From Pirellulales bacterium (lineage in GTDB: Bacteria > Planctomycetota > Planctomycetia > Pirellulales > Thermoguttaceae), in assembly GCA_020846145.1 (NCBI GenBank), contig JADLEL010000219.1:91012-155011 (forward strand): a stretch of DNA of 64,000 nucleotides, read 5' to 3'. Positions 44,631 through 54,869 of the stretch are shown piece by piece. Under the pieces are notes generated by a model, which was not told the origin of the DNA, searched no databases, and saw only the letters and a program-made list of their open reading frames with translations. Position 1 is the first letter of the stretch. Every line of letters starts with the position of its first letter. Position numbers and translations under genes: made by a program.

Positions 44631-45032
44631 GGTTTTCTTTCACATGCAAAGACAAACGGAAATGGAAGTGGTTTTATGGAGCGAAGGCTGCCCATTACCT
44701 TTCGTGGTAAGCTACGGCTGTTCTCGCGCCAGCTTGACTGAAACTAATGGATTTTACCGTTTTCTGCCTTTTGGCAACAGGTGAGCGAGACGCCGTTCAC
44801 CTCGGCATGCCCTGGATGGGGTAGCGATTTTCGCTAAAGACGAATCATCGAAGATCGGAATTGTCACTACATGAAAAAATGCAATATTGAAAATATGGCT
44901 ATCGGATAACTCGTAAATCATCATAGCGGGTTGGGAAAACAACCAAAGAACAAGAGAAAACCTCGGAGACGCGTCTTGAAAAATGAGCAAAAGGATTTCA
45001 TCTTGCTTCTTGAAAGGCATGAAGAGGAAGCC
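44631..45032. other. 400-bp intergenic region, no gene seen
   Basis: Divergent promoter region between the kinase and the orphan receiver. I see no supported frame; a TTG-started frame from 44931 would only extend the receiver gene and lacks a ribosome-binding site. Confidence 0.4.
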
Positions 45033-45464
45033 ATGACGCCTGAAAAAGATACGATACTGTATTTCGTTGACAATGATCGGCAATGCAGCAACGAATGTCG
45101 GGAATATTTTCTGGATAACGGATTCTTGGTAATAACGGCGGAATCCGGTCTAGAGTGCGTAGCCAAGCTCGCGAAAATCGAGCCTGACGTTCTCGTGATA
45201 GCGCTCGACATCCCTTGGGGTGGCGGCGACGGGGTGATCGCCCGGCTAAACGACGGCTTGTCTCTGCGGAAAAAACCTCTCGTTTATGCCATTGGCGACG
45301 CACCCGCCGAAATATTATCCGAACGTAGCGGTTTAGCTCCTTACAACTGTTTCTCGAAACCTCTCTGCAAAGACGAACTATTGGACCGAATTGGGATCGA
45401 ATACGCATGCAGAATATTGCGAAACAAAAATGCGAAATCATGTTTGGGAATCAAGGCGACTTGA
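45033..45464 (+). CDS. Orphan receiver-domain protein
   Basis: A 143-residue protein with a receiver fold: TILYFVDNDRQC, DVLVIALDIPWGGGDGVIARL with the likely phosphoacceptor Asp in ALDIPW (about residue 56), and NCFSKPLCKDEL with the conserved Lys near residue 104. There is no output domain. ATG 45033 has AGAGGAAG upstream. It precedes the helical gene at 45510 by about 45 bp. Confidence 0.75.
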   Translation: MTPEKDTILYFVDNDRQCSNECREYFLDNGFLVITAESGLECVAKLAKIEPDVLVIALDIPWGGGDGVIARLNDGLSLRKKPLVYAIGDAPAEILSERSGLAPYNCFSKPLCKDELLDRIGIEYACRILRNKNAKSCLGIKAT

Positions 45465-45509
45465 TAAATCGCCATACTATTCACATTTGAACTTTATTGG
45501 AGAGCAATC

Positions 45510-45947
45510 ATGAACACCGACGGGGATATTTTCGGGAATCTTTGCGAATGGGAAAAAATTGCCGATCAGATTTCGGAATTGTCGAAAACGGGAAAAATCG
45601 ACACGCACCAAACGGGATTGGTGAGAATTCTCCGCTACAAGGATAACTGGAAAATCCGCGAGATCGTTCTTAAAGCCATAAAAGATCTGAAAATGCCTTC
45701 TTCTAACCTCCTTTCGGAACTTCTCTGCATCATGGAAAACGACCGGGAATACTACATGATGCGGATGCTTGCCGCTGAAGCGATAGAGAGTCTTTTCGCA
45801 AATGATGGCATCCAATTTCCGGAGGATCGGCGTGTTGCTGCATCACAGATAGCGGGACGAGTCAAGCCGCTGGCGAACTCTTCCTGGCCGCCCGTGTTGC
45901 GAGATTCGTTGTTAAGATGCCTGAAGGTTATTCAAAACGCATCTTGA
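45510..45947 (+). CDS. HEAT-like helical protein
   Basis: A 145-residue all-helical protein with repeated motifs such as NWKIREIVLKAIKDLKMPSSNLLSELL and MMRMLAAEAIESLFAND, reminiscent of HEAT/ARM repeats. It follows the orphan receiver gene on the same strand and may be its partner. No catalytic motif is visible. Confidence 0.65.
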   Translation: MNTDGDIFGNLCEWEKIADQISELSKTGKIDTHQTGLVRILRYKDNWKIREIVLKAIKDLKMPSSNLLSELLCIMENDREYYMMRMLAAEAIESLFANDGIQFPEDRRVAASQIAGRVKPLANSSWPPVLRDSLLRCLKVIQNAS

Positions 45948-45996
45948 CCCAGTGCTCTAACAAAATCAATCGAAAGCATCGCTTAGGGAGGTTTAT

Positions 45997-47151
45997 ATGA
46001 GTCTTGGAATTCCAAAAGAAATATTACACGATGAGTTGAGGGTCGCCGCTTTGCCCGAGACGGTGGCGGAGTATCGCAAGATGGGCTTCGAGGTGCTGGT
46101 TGAATCGACGGCCGGAGATGGCGCTTTGCGATCCGACGAAGAATACAAGCAGGCGGGAGCGACGATCATCGGAGATGCGGAGACTTTGTTCGCCAAATCG
46201 GACGTAATACTAAAAGTGAAACAACCGTGGCTCAATGAGCGAACCAAAAAGCATGAGGTCGAAATGATGCGGCCGGGGAGCGTGCTGGTTACTTTTCTCC
46301 ATCCGGCCGCGCCGCCGAATCACGGCATGATTAAAATGCTGGCGAGCAAGAACATCACCGCGCTGACGATGGACGGAATCCCACGCACGTCGCGGGCGCA
46401 AAATATGGACGCTTTGACCTCGATGAGCACCGTTACGGGCTATCGATCCGTGCTCATTGCGGCAAATCATTTCCCGAAGTTCATCCCGACGATGAGCACG
46501 ACGATGGGAACTCTCAAACCGGCAAAAGTCCTTATCGTCGGGATCGGCGTTGTCGGATTGCAGGCGATAGCGGCCGCGAAACGACTGGGGGCATCGATCA
46601 AGGCCGTGGATATCCGGGAGGATGCCCGCAAGGCGGCCGATAGCCTTGGCGCGAAGATCGTCGGTTTTGAAGTGCCGCAGGATATTGCAATCGGGGAAGG
46701 AGGATACGCCAAAGCGTTGACGGCGGAATGGCTCGATAAGGAACGGAAGGAAATCGAGCCTTACGTCGAGGAAGCGGACATCATCATACTCAGCGCGCTG
46801 GTGCCTTGCGAAATCGCCCCCGTACTGATCACCGAGGAAATGGTCCAAAAAATGAAACCGGGTTCCGTAATCATCGACGTTTCGATCGATCAGGGCGGAA
46901 ATTGCGTCATCACCGAGGGTGGACGCGATTGCGTCAAGCATCGCGTTCATATCTGCGGATTGTGGAACATCCCCGGTTCGATGCCCGTTCATGCAAGCTG
47001 GCTCTATGCGCACAACATCATGTATTACGTCAAAAATCTTTTCAAAAAAGGCCTCGATCAGCCGGACCTGAACGACGAAATCGTGCAGCACTCGTTGGTG
47101 ACGCACCAAGGGAAGATACTGCACCAAGGTCTATTGAAAGTCATCGGCTAG
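45997..47151 (+). CDS. pntAA: NAD(P) transhydrogenase subunit alpha, soluble part (PntAA)
   Basis: A 384-residue NAD(H)-binding subunit. Seen: the N-terminal IPKEILHDELRVAALPETV, the Rossmann segment VLIVGIGVVGLQAIAAAKRLGA, and IEPYVEEADIIILSALVP with PGSVIIDVSIDQGG. It shares its fold with alanine dehydrogenase, but the two membrane subunits downstream (47288 and 47656) identify it as transhydrogenase. ATG 45997 follows GGGAGG. It carries out hydride transfer between NADH and NADP+ coupled to proton movement. Confidence 0.9.
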   Translation: MSLGIPKEILHDELRVAALPETVAEYRKMGFEVLVESTAGDGALRSDEEYKQAGATIIGDAETLFAKSDVILKVKQPWLNERTKKHEVEMMRPGSVLVTFLHPAAPPNHGMIKMLASKNITALTMDGIPRTSRAQNMDALTSMSTVTGYRSVLIAANHFPKFIPTMSTTMGTLKPAKVLIVGIGVVGLQAIAAAKRLGASIKAVDIREDARKAADSLGAKIVGFEVPQDIAIGEGGYAKALTAEWLDKERKEIEPYVEEADIIILSALVPCEIAPVLITEEMVQKMKPGSVIIDVSIDQGGNCVITEGGRDCVKHRVHICGLWNIPGSMPVHASWLYAHNIMYYVKNLFKKGLDQPDLNDEIVQHSLVTHQGKILHQGLLKVIG

Positions 47152-47287
47152 TAAGGAATGATCGGCGATTTATTGACCTTTGCATAGTCAATGAACCTAG
47201 GCCGACCAACGGAAGGCCGGAAATAAGGGGCGAAACATCGCTTTACAGGTTCAATATCAATGCAAACATCAATAGACGGAGAATAGC

Positions 47288-47581
47288 ATGGGAAACCTTG
47301 TTTTGATGGCGTCGGTTTTTGCCGCATCCTTCGTGATCGGCTACCTGTTGATTTCTAGGGTGCCGCCACGGTTGCACACCCCCTTGATGTCCATGACAAA
47401 TGCCATTTCCGCAGTGACGATTCTGGGAGGTATTTTGCTTTTCTCGGTGGAGACCACCGTTGCCCAAAAGATACTAGGGGCGTTGGCGATTGCCTTGGCT
47501 GCATTCAACGTAGTTGGCGGATTCTCCATCACCGACCGTATGTTGAAGATGTTCCACAAGAAGGAACCGCCTTCTTCCTGA
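47288..47581 (+). CDS. pntAB: Transhydrogenase membrane subunit PntAB
   Basis: A 97-residue protein with three to four hydrophobic helices (LMASVFAASFVIGYLLISRVPP; HTPLMSMTNAISAVTILGGILLF; ILGALAIALAAFNVVGGFSI). This matches the short membrane alpha2 subunit of the three-chain transhydrogenase. GGAGAAT precedes ATG 47288. It sits between pntAA and pntB. Confidence 0.9.
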   Translation: MGNLVLMASVFAASFVIGYLLISRVPPRLHTPLMSMTNAISAVTILGGILLFSVETTVAQKILGALAIALAAFNVVGGFSITDRMLKMFHKKEPPSS

Positions 47582-47655
47582 CACGTCAATGTGCGTCTCG
47601 ATATTTCGGCTATTTCTTGGGGGGCAAACGAATAAGTAGTTGACTAAAACCTATC

Positions 47656-49080
47656 ATGAGCAGTTTTTGGAGTCTTATAGTCGATTTTGTGATTATTGCC
47701 ATACTCGTTTTGGGAATTTGGCAATTCCGGTCTTCCCGAGGCGCTAGAATGGGCAATTTCACCGCGGTCTTCGCCCTTTTGTGCGCGATGGCAGTCGTGC
47801 TTTGCGAGCACTCGGTTCGAGAGCCGATCATCGTCGGCCTCGCGTTGGTTGCAGGTGGCGTTGTCGGGTGGCTCATCGCGATGCGGGTAAATATGATACA
47901 AATACCCGCGATGGTCGCCTTTCAGCACGGTGCCGGCGGCATCGCCGCTTTTCTCACCTCTTTCGTGGAATTGACGCGCAATCAGAGCGATTTTGTCTTC
48001 GTCGAACAATGGTCCGGCATTTTGGGAATTGTCATCGGGGCCGCCACCTTCAGCGGCAGCATGGTCGCGAGCGCAAAATTGGCGGGGAAGATGCGTCAAA
48101 CGCCGACCATTTTACCTCAACATAACGCGATTCTCGCAGTGAATCTGATAGGGCTTGTAGCGTTTGGCATTCTTGCGGGAAGCTCTGTCGGAACCCCTTT
48201 GCTCTATAGTTCGCTGGCATTGATCGGATTGTCAATTCTTTTGGGCGTCATTTTTTCTGTTCGCATCGGCGGAGCCGACATGCCCGTGTTGATTTCCTTT
48301 CTGAATGCGACCGCCGGCCTTGCGGCATCCTTTTGTGGAATCATCATCGAAAACCGGCTTCTTATCGCATGTGGCGCGACCGTCGCGGCCTCAGGCTCCA
48401 TTCTAACCCATGTCATGTGCAAGGCCATGAATCGGAACTTGTTCAAGGTGCTCGTTGCACCCAACGTGAGAACAACAACAACAACGCCGCTCCCTCACGA
48501 TTCGCCAGTACAAGCAAAACCTCCGCACCCTTCGATTGTGGAAGAATGCCGAGAAATCGTGGAGCAAACATGCCTGGATCGAGCTGTCGATGCGGCAACA
48601 AGTGCAAACTCGGTTATCATCGTTCCTGGATACGGGATGGCGTTGGCCCATGCCCAATTCGAGGTCGTCAGAATAGCCAATCTATTTCTGGCAAGAGGCA
48701 AGAAAGTCAGATTCGCGATCCATCCCATAGCGGGACGAATGCCGGGCCACATGCACGTGCTTCTGGCCGAAGCGGAAGCCGATCCCGATATTTTGTTCGA
48801 CTTGGCCGAAATCGATTCGCAATTCCAGGAAACCGACTTGGTGTTGATCGTGGGGGCATGCGATGTCGTGAATCCTGCCGCCATAAATGTCGAGGGTACG
48901 CCGATTTCCGGAATGCCTATTCTTTCCGCACACGAAGCAAAAAAGATCCTTGTATGCAACCTGGATGATAAACCCGGTTATTCGGGAGTCCAAAATCCTC
49001 TCTACAAAAATCCAAAAACGATTCTCTTGCTCGGAAACGCAAAGGAAAAACTCAGTAAGCTAATAGATGCCTTCAATTAA
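47656..49080 (+). CDS. pntB: NAD(P) transhydrogenase subunit beta (PntB)
   Basis: A 474-residue protein with eight or more N-terminal membrane helices including MRVNMIQIPAMVAFQHGAGGIAAFL, and a soluble NADP(H)-binding domain from about residue 290 (VIIVPGYGMALAHAQFEVVRIANLF, HPIAGRMPGHMHVLLAEA, ALIVGACDVVNPAA-type segment). With PntAA and PntAB it forms the proton-translocating complex that makes NADPH. The order and spacing are typical of an operon. Confidence 0.9.
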   Translation: MSSFWSLIVDFVIIAILVLGIWQFRSSRGARMGNFTAVFALLCAMAVVLCEHSVREPIIVGLALVAGGVVGWLIAMRVNMIQIPAMVAFQHGAGGIAAFLTSFVELTRNQSDFVFVEQWSGILGIVIGAATFSGSMVASAKLAGKMRQTPTILPQHNAILAVNLIGLVAFGILAGSSVGTPLLYSSLALIGLSILLGVIFSVRIGGADMPVLISFLNATAGLAASFCGIIIENRLLIACGATVAASGSILTHVMCKAMNRNLFKVLVAPNVRTTTTTPLPHDSPVQAKPPHPSIVEECREIVEQTCLDRAVDAATSANSVIIVPGYGMALAHAQFEVVRIANLFLARGKKVRFAIHPIAGRMPGHMHVLLAEAEADPDILFDLAEIDSQFQETDLVLIVGACDVVNPAAINVEGTPISGMPILSAHEAKKILVCNLDDKPGYSGVQNPLYKNPKTILLLGNAKEKLSKLIDAFN

Positions 49081-49167
49081 AATATACCATGGCTAAAGCG
49101 TGTGACTTTTTATAGATGCCGTGTCGGCCAATCCAACTTTCACCGTATTTTGTGCGGGAGGGAAGAC

Positions 49168-50625
49168 GTGATCGATTTTCACAAAAAAATAGTGATGCTG
49201 GGTTACGGTTCTGTGGCGCAGTGCGTATTGCCCATTCTTGTCAAGCATCTTCGAGTGCCCTTGCGGAATATTACCATCGTCGATTTCGAAAACCAGCACG
49301 AGATTCTTGCACCTTGGATAGAGCAAGGCGTCAGATTTATTTGCCTGCGAATTACGGAAGATAATTTGGAATGGTTTATGAACGAATTGCTGGCTCCGGG
49401 CGATCTTTTGATAGACCTTGCCTGGAACATCGATAGTTGCGAACTATTGCAGCGGTGCCGAACGTGTGGTGTATTTTATATCAATACCTCGGTCGAGGTG
49501 TGGAATCCGGACACCGAAACCTCGAACGGCAATCTCGCGAAACGCACGCTCTATTGGCGGCATATGAATATTCGCCGCACCGTGGAAGCTTGGAAAAATA
49601 CCGGTCCTACGGCAGTAATCGAACATGGCGCAAATCCCGGCTTGATATCGCATTGGACAAAGCAGGGACTAGTGGATATCGGCGAGAAATTACTCGAAGA
49701 TCGCAAAGCCGATCCGGCGGAAGCCGATGAAATCAGGCATTACATCGACAATCGCAATTTTGGACGCTTGGCAATGAAACTGGGCGTTAAAGTGATTCAT
49801 ATTAGCGAGCGCGACACGCAAATCACGGATTGCCCGAAACGAGTCGATGAATTTGTCAATACATGGAGTATCGAGGGGTTCAGGGAAGAGGGGACGACGA
49901 CGGTTGAACTTGGCTGGGGCACGCACGAAAAGGAACTCCCCCTGCTCGCGTATAAACATGATGAAGGACCGAAGAATCAAATCTTCTTGGCGCGTATGGG
50001 AATCAATACGTGGATTTCTTCCTGGGTGCCGCATTATTCGATCCGAGGAATGGCGATTCGCCATGGAGAAGCATTCACCATGTCCGACCATCTCACCGTG
50101 TGGGAGGACGGCTATCCGGTTTATCGGCCGACCGTTTATTACGTTTATTGTCCCAGCGATTCCGCGATTGCGTCGTTAAACGAACTTCGCGGAAATGACT
50201 ACCGGATGCAAACGAAAATGCGAATCATGAGGGATGAGATTGTCGAGGGAAGCGACATCCTCGGTTCGCTGCTCATGGGGCATGCCTATAAATCCTGGTG
50301 GACGGGCTGCAATCTGAACATCGAAGAAGCGCGACGATCAGTGCCGCATCAAAATGCCACAACCATGCAAGTGGCAATCTCCGTCGTGGCGGCGGCAATG
50401 TGGATCGTCGAAAATCCCAACCGGGGAGTTTGCGTTCCCGATGACTTGCCCTACGATTACATCCTGAATATTGCACGGCCCTATCTCGGGCAATCGATAT
50501 CGATGCCATTCGACTGGACGCCGCTAGACCGTCATGCGAATCATTTCAACGGTTTCAATTATTCCGATATCGATTTAAACGACCCGTGGCAGTTTAAGAA
50601 TTTCCTATTGGATTTTGGAGAATAG
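49168..50625 (+). CDS. hss: Homospermidine synthase
   Basis: A 485-residue enzyme that makes homospermidine from putrescine (NAD-dependent). Seen: KIVMLGYGSVAQCVLPIL (Rossmann), DLLIDLAWNIDSCELL, HGANPGLISHWTKQGL with the family-typical DP/NPGL turn, a saccharopine dehydrogenase-like core, and C-terminal WDYIL-type segment LPYDYILNIARPYLG. GTG 49168 follows GGGAGGGAAG and begins right before KIVMLGYG; an upstream ATG frame (49102) lacks a site. It is downstream of pntB but separated by about 90 bp. Confidence 0.85.
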   Translation: MIDFHKKIVMLGYGSVAQCVLPILVKHLRVPLRNITIVDFENQHEILAPWIEQGVRFICLRITEDNLEWFMNELLAPGDLLIDLAWNIDSCELLQRCRTCGVFYINTSVEVWNPDTETSNGNLAKRTLYWRHMNIRRTVEAWKNTGPTAVIEHGANPGLISHWTKQGLVDIGEKLLEDRKADPAEADEIRHYIDNRNFGRLAMKLGVKVIHISERDTQITDCPKRVDEFVNTWSIEGFREEGTTTVELGWGTHEKELPLLAYKHDEGPKNQIFLARMGINTWISSWVPHYSIRGMAIRHGEAFTMSDHLTVWEDGYPVYRPTVYYVYCPSDSAIASLNELRGNDYRMQTKMRIMRDEIVEGSDILGSLLMGHAYKSWWTGCNLNIEEARRSVPHQNATTMQVAISVVAAAMWIVENPNRGVCVPDDLPYDYILNIARPYLGQSISMPFDWTPLDRHANHFNGFNYSDIDLNDPWQFKNFLLDFGE

Positions 50626-50800
50626 CTCGCTTGATCAATCTGGGAATCGGAGCGGGACTCTTCCGGAAGCGTGTGCTCCCGCTCTTTCCCACAAAGCCCT
50701 TCGCCCTCCGTCTTGCGCGTTCGAGCAAGCAGGCATATATTTGGAATCTCAGTTTTTATACGAAGTTGAGTTTGTTTGTTAGTTCAGACCGATCACAATT

Positions 50801-53134
50801 TCATGGTTTTTCGTACCACTGCGTGAACTCTTCGGTGGTGGTTTCCGCGGGAAGTTTCGCGTATCGCCGACGTGCAACAAACATGCGAATCGCCAAATAG
50901 ACTACCGGCAGGACACCGACGAAGAGGAAAATCAGGTCGCCGGGCATCCGAAACCACTCGATGATTCGGACCCACGGCTGCTCGAAAAACTCCGGTTGCC
51001 TGGCGTGCCAATAGCCGTTCTGGACAGCATCGTAGAGTTGCATCGCACCCAGTGGAATCAGGTTCGCGCACAGCATCATTCCCAGGCCGATATTTAGCCC
51101 CCAGAACGAGAGCTTCATTGCCCGCTCGGAACCGCGGTCGGGTGGAATGAAATGCCGGGCGATGAACATGAAGAAACCGATTGCCAGCATGCCGTAAACG
51201 CCCATCAGCGCCCCGTGGGCATGATTGGCCGTGAATGCCGTGCCGATCTCATAATAGCTGACGATCGGCAGATTGATGAGAAAACCGAATACTCCCGCTC
51301 CCAAGAAGTTCCAGAAGCCGACGGCGATGAGGAACATTACGGCCCATTTGTGCGGGAAATCGGCGCTCGTGGTGCCAAAGATCGATGGGGTTCCTTCCTT
51401 TGCGCCGAGTCGCATGAACCGCCAGGCCTCGAAGGTCAGAAGTACCAAGGGGATGACTTCCATGGCGGAGAAGACAGCCCCCATCGCCATGTGAATGGCA
51501 GGCGCGCCGCTGAAGTAAAGATGGTGCATCGTGCCGATGACGCCGCCGATGGAATAGAGGATGATGTCGAGATAAACGACTCGGGCCGCCGTGGCCGGCC
51601 GAACCACTCCCAGGAGAACGTAAATGTACGCCACCATGATCGTCGTGAACAGTTCCAGGAAATCCTCGACCCAGAGGTGAACCACCCAGAACCGCCAGAA
51701 GTCCATCACGGCGAAGTTGACATTCTTACCGAAGGCCATTCCTATGGCATAGAAAAATGGGATGGACAACGCACTATAGAGGAAAAGCCAAGGCAGGTTG
51801 CCGGGGTGTTCTTGCGGCAAACGGCCCCATAAGCCGCGCACCAGAATGACAACCCAGAAAAACATGCCGATAGTCAGCAGTATCTGCCACAGTCGCCCGA
51901 GATCAAGGTATTCCCAACCCTGAGCGCCGATCCAGAACCAAGGGCCACTGGTAGGAATGATGCCCTTGAGGCTGGCCGCTTCGCCCAAGAGGCTGCCGAC
52001 GACAACCACCACCAACGCGCCAAACAGGATGAGTGCGAGTTTGTCCTGGTGCTTGGGTTCGCGTCGGGCGATCATGGGGGCCAAGAAAATTCCCATGGCT
52101 AGGTAACTCGCGGCGACAAAGAACAGCGCCAATTGAACGTGCCACATCCGCGACAGGTTGTAAGGCAGGAAGTCGCTCAGGTTGAAACCGTAAAAACCGC
52201 CCGGCTCGACGTGATAGTGAGCGTTGGCCGCTCCCAACATCCCCTGCAAGAGAAACAGTCCGGCAATCACCAAGAAATACCATGCCGTGGCGCGTTGGGC
52301 CGGTGCGAGACGGACTTCCTCCGGCGGACGAAACCGCAAACGTTGTCCGGGCCGCTCTTCATCGGCGCGATGCCAGCCCAATAGATCCCAGCGTCCAACA
52401 ACGAAAAAAAGCAATCCCGTTCCGCCCAACAGCGTGATCAGGCTCAGCGTGCTCCAAAGAATCGCTTCGGCAGTCGGCGTGTTGTCGGCCATCGGCTCAG
52501 GCGGCCAATTATTCGTATAGGAGTAGGTAACGCCGGGCCGGGTTGCGGACGCTGCCCACGCCGACCAAGCGAAATAGGCCGTCAATTGATGGATCTCGCC
52601 GGCATCGGTAATGGCCGGTCGTTGTAAGCCGGTCTGCTCCGTTAGAGGGCCAAAATAACGAGTATAGAACTTGACAAGTTCCTGAAATGCGAAAGTCTGG
52701 CCAGCCGTGAATTGGAGGACGTCGGACTGCGGATCGAAACGATTTTTCTTCAAGTCGTCGCGGGTTAGCTCGCGGGCCTCTGCTTCGTCACGTCCCTGGC
52801 TGCGGTGAAAGCCAATCATCGTGTTGGCTGCTTCGTGCAGATATTGGGCCGTGAAATCCGGCCCTAAGTAGGCACCATGGCCGAAGATCGTGCCATATTG
52901 CATGAGCCCATACTTTTGAAAGATGTGCTGGCCGGCCATGATGTCGTCGCCGGTGAAGAGCATACTCCCGTCTTCGGCAACCACGCGCCCGGGGATCGGA
53001 GGCGGCTCCGCATGGATGCGGTAAGCCAAGTAAAGCAGTGCCGCAAATCCACCTAGAAATGTCAGGATGGCCACTTGCAGCCATAAAGAGGAGATGACCA
53101 TGGGCCGATTGGCGCTTTTGTTAGACGAATCCAT
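50801..53134 (-). CDS. norZ: Quinol-dependent nitric oxide reductase (qNor)
   Basis: A 777-residue single-chain quinol NO reductase that reduces 2 NO to N2O. The N-terminal part (FTGDDIMAGQHIFQKYGLMQYGTIFGHGAYLGPDFTAQYLH) is the cytochrome c-like fusion domain. The rest holds fourteen or so helices with the haem ligands in MWHVQLALFFVAA, HLWVEDFLELFT (Fe_B) and HMAMGAVF, plus HAHGALMGVYGMLA. ATG 53134 has AGAGG 9 nt upstream. It closes the minus-strand NO-response cluster. Confidence 0.93.
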   Translation of the reverse strand: MDSSNKSANRPMVISSLWLQVAILTFLGGFAALLYLAYRIHAEPPPIPGRVVAEDGSMLFTGDDIMAGQHIFQKYGLMQYGTIFGHGAYLGPDFTAQYLHEAANTMIGFHRSQGRDEAEARELTRDDLKKNRFDPQSDVLQFTAGQTFAFQELVKFYTRYFGPLTEQTGLQRPAITDAGEIHQLTAYFAWSAWAASATRPGVTYSYTNNWPPEPMADNTPTAEAILWSTLSLITLLGGTGLLFFVVGRWDLLGWHRADEERPGQRLRFRPPEEVRLAPAQRATAWYFLVIAGLFLLQGMLGAANAHYHVEPGGFYGFNLSDFLPYNLSRMWHVQLALFFVAASYLAMGIFLAPMIARREPKHQDKLALILFGALVVVVVGSLLGEAASLKGIIPTSGPWFWIGAQGWEYLDLGRLWQILLTIGMFFWVVILVRGLWGRLPQEHPGNLPWLFLYSALSIPFFYAIGMAFGKNVNFAVMDFWRFWVVHLWVEDFLELFTTIMVAYIYVLLGVVRPATAARVVYLDIILYSIGGVIGTMHHLYFSGAPAIHMAMGAVFSAMEVIPLVLLTFEAWRFMRLGAKEGTPSIFGTTSADFPHKWAVMFLIAVGFWNFLGAGVFGFLINLPIVSYYEIGTAFTANHAHGALMGVYGMLAIGFFMFIARHFIPPDRGSERAMKLSFWGLNIGLGMMLCANLIPLGAMQLYDAVQNGYWHARQPEFFEQPWVRIIEWFRMPGDLIFLFVGVLPVVYLAIRMFVARRRYAKLPAETTTEEFTQWYEKP

Positions 53135-53228
53135 CAAAATACCTCTTTATGTACTGGATTGCTGAGAAGTCTCCGACCTTTGGCTCCTATTTTACTCCCA
53201 CACATGTCAAACGTCGATTGGGGCGTTG

Positions 53229-53780
53229 TCAAAAAAACGTCTGGCCAGGGTAAGTCACATGTCCCTCGACAACCTTGGCAAACTCCGTTAAATGGTGTGG
53301 TCTTATGCTTCTCGCTCCCAAGATGTGCCGCACCTCCCATCCCTGGGCGGTCAGGGCGTCGGCGATAAGCTGCCGATGGCACCGCCACGGGACAGCCTCG
53401 GCACAAAGAATGGCAGTAGGCGAAGAGGCGGCTAGCGTCATTAAATTCTGCAAGGCAGCCTGAAACTCGTTGGTTTGCATGTGGTCGGCGTAGGCATTGA
53501 AGGACACACTGCGCCACCCAGTGTTCGTTGAATCATTCCGGCTGCGGTTACGTCGTCCACCAAGGTCTTCGAAATGTTGGTAGCCGATGCCAGCCACCTG
53601 AAGCGACGATTTGAGGCTATCCTTGGCAAATTGGGGCTGACGCTTCGAGCCGGGGAACCGTCGCACGTCGGCCAGCACCGAGATGGATTGGTCCGTAAGT
53701 AGGCCGACCAACTCAGCCATCGGCCGGTTCGAATGCCCCACGGTCCAAATGACATTTTTTTCCATATTCGTATTGGACAC
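53229..53780 (-). CDS. DUF488-family protein
   Basis: A 183-residue protein: the N-terminal VIWTVGHSNRPMAELVGLL, ADVRRFPGSKRQPQF and YQHFEDLGGRR, then LCAEAVPWRCHRQLIADAL, all hallmarks of DUF488. Function is not established. The Cys in LCAEAVPWRCHR may be functional. It lies between the Cys-rich small gene and norZ. Confidence 0.85.
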   Translation of the reverse strand: MSNTNMEKNVIWTVGHSNRPMAELVGLLTDQSISVLADVRRFPGSKRQPQFAKDSLKSSLQVAGIGYQHFEDLGGRRNRSRNDSTNTGWRSVSFNAYADHMQTNEFQAALQNLMTLAASSPTAILCAEAVPWRCHRQLIADALTAQGWEVRHILGARSIRPHHLTEFAKVVEGHVTYPGQTFF

Positions 53781-53852
53781 TCGGTTTTTTCGAGCCGGAG
53801 ACAGGATTATCGAATATTTTTGAAAAAAGGACGAACTCCTTCGCAGAATTCT

Positions 53853-54047
53853 CTATTCCTGCCTCTTCTGTTTGTCTCGCTCCCGCTCCCTGGCTTCGAC
53901 CTTTTCGCGGATACGCTGCTCGGCGGGGATGGCGAAGACCGAGTTCTGGCATAACACACAACCGGGCCTTCCCGGCACGCAGTCGGTGTGCAGCCGCCGG
54001 CAATTGTCGCTTTCCATATCGAAGTGTGGACAGGAAAAGGAACTCAT
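53853..54047 (-). CDS. Small Cys-rich protein
   Basis: A 64-residue protein with a six-Cys N-terminal half (CPHF, NCRRLHTDC, GRPGCVLCQ), then a charged helix (EQRIREKVEARERERDKQ). The Cys spacing suggests an Fe-S or zinc site. It starts 5 bp after the RIC-type gene stop, so the pair is co-translated. Unknown family. Confidence 0.65.
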   Translation of the reverse strand: MSSFSCPHFDMESDNCRRLHTDCVPGRPGCVLCQNSVFAIPAEQRIREKVEARERERDKQKRQE

Positions 54048-54052
54048 GCCGT

Positions 54053-54823
54053 CTATCCTCCGTGAATCTGGGCAAGCCCGATGGGCGAGGCCGATTCCGC
54101 AGCGATTGCCCGCGGGAACAAGACGTTGTTTTCCAGGTGGATATGCTGGTGAAGGTCTTCCTCCATTCGCTCCAGTTCTTCATAAAGTGCGCGGAATGTC
54201 GGGCAGGCGTCATTGGGCAGGGCGTAATTGCCGGTCACCTTCCGGATTTGCGCCAATACCTCGCCCGCACTCTCGTGTTCGGCTTCCATTTGGCGGATGG
54301 GATTGCCAACCGATCCGAAACATGCCGCAGGCCCCGCCGGGCCTCCCTCCCGATGTGCCTCGGCAGCCACGATGTACGGAAAGAGAACCTCTTCTTCTTT
54401 CCGTAAGTGAATGCCAAGTTCCGTAGCGAGGGCGTTGTACAGATCATGCACTTGGCGAAGCATATCACCATGATGCGCCCCGTGCGCGTGCAATACCTTC
54501 CGCACCAGCCCCCCGACCCTCGGCAACGCTTCGTGCATGTAGGCATGATGCACCTGCAGAATGTATTCGATCAACTCATGGAGTGGCGCTGCATACCAGT
54601 CCTTCTCCACAGTTGCTGTCCTGGCCGCTACTGCGAGGAGGGTTGCATCGAGGTCGCGAACCAGATCAGGGAGCGCCGCTTGGCTCTCTTGTGCCGCCTC
54701 GGCAAGGCATTTCCCGCCGCCGCAGCAATAGTCGATGCCATACTGCTCGAAGACCTTCCGGGTCTGTGGGTGTCGGCCGACAAGTTCCCGAATCGTTGTC
54801 CCGCCGTCTATTTGGATTGTCAT
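54053..54823 (-). CDS. Iron-sulfur cluster repair di-iron protein (RIC/YtfE/ScdA)
   Basis: A 256-residue protein. The N-terminal ScdA_N domain has TIRELVGRHPQTRKVFEQYGIDYCCGGGKCLAEA (Cys pair near residues 28-33). The C-terminal haemerythrin-like di-iron domain has HAYMHEALPRV, HAHGAHHGDMLRQVH, ALATELGIHLRKEEEVLFPYI, EHESAGEVL and HQHIHLENNVLFPRAI. It repairs Fe-S clusters damaged by NO or oxidants. ATG 54823 has AAAGG upstream. Confidence 0.9.
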   Translation of the reverse strand: MTIQIDGGTTIRELVGRHPQTRKVFEQYGIDYCCGGGKCLAEAAQESQAALPDLVRDLDATLLAVAARTATVEKDWYAAPLHELIEYILQVHHAYMHEALPRVGGLVRKVLHAHGAHHGDMLRQVHDLYNALATELGIHLRKEEEVLFPYIVAAEAHREGGPAGPAACFGSVGNPIRQMEAEHESAGEVLAQIRKVTGNYALPNDACPTFRALYEELERMEEDLHQHIHLENNVLFPRAIAAESASPIGLAQIHGG

Positions 54824-54869
54824 GCTATCTACCTTTCGTCTAGATTTTGTGCCATGGCGATTGGAAAAT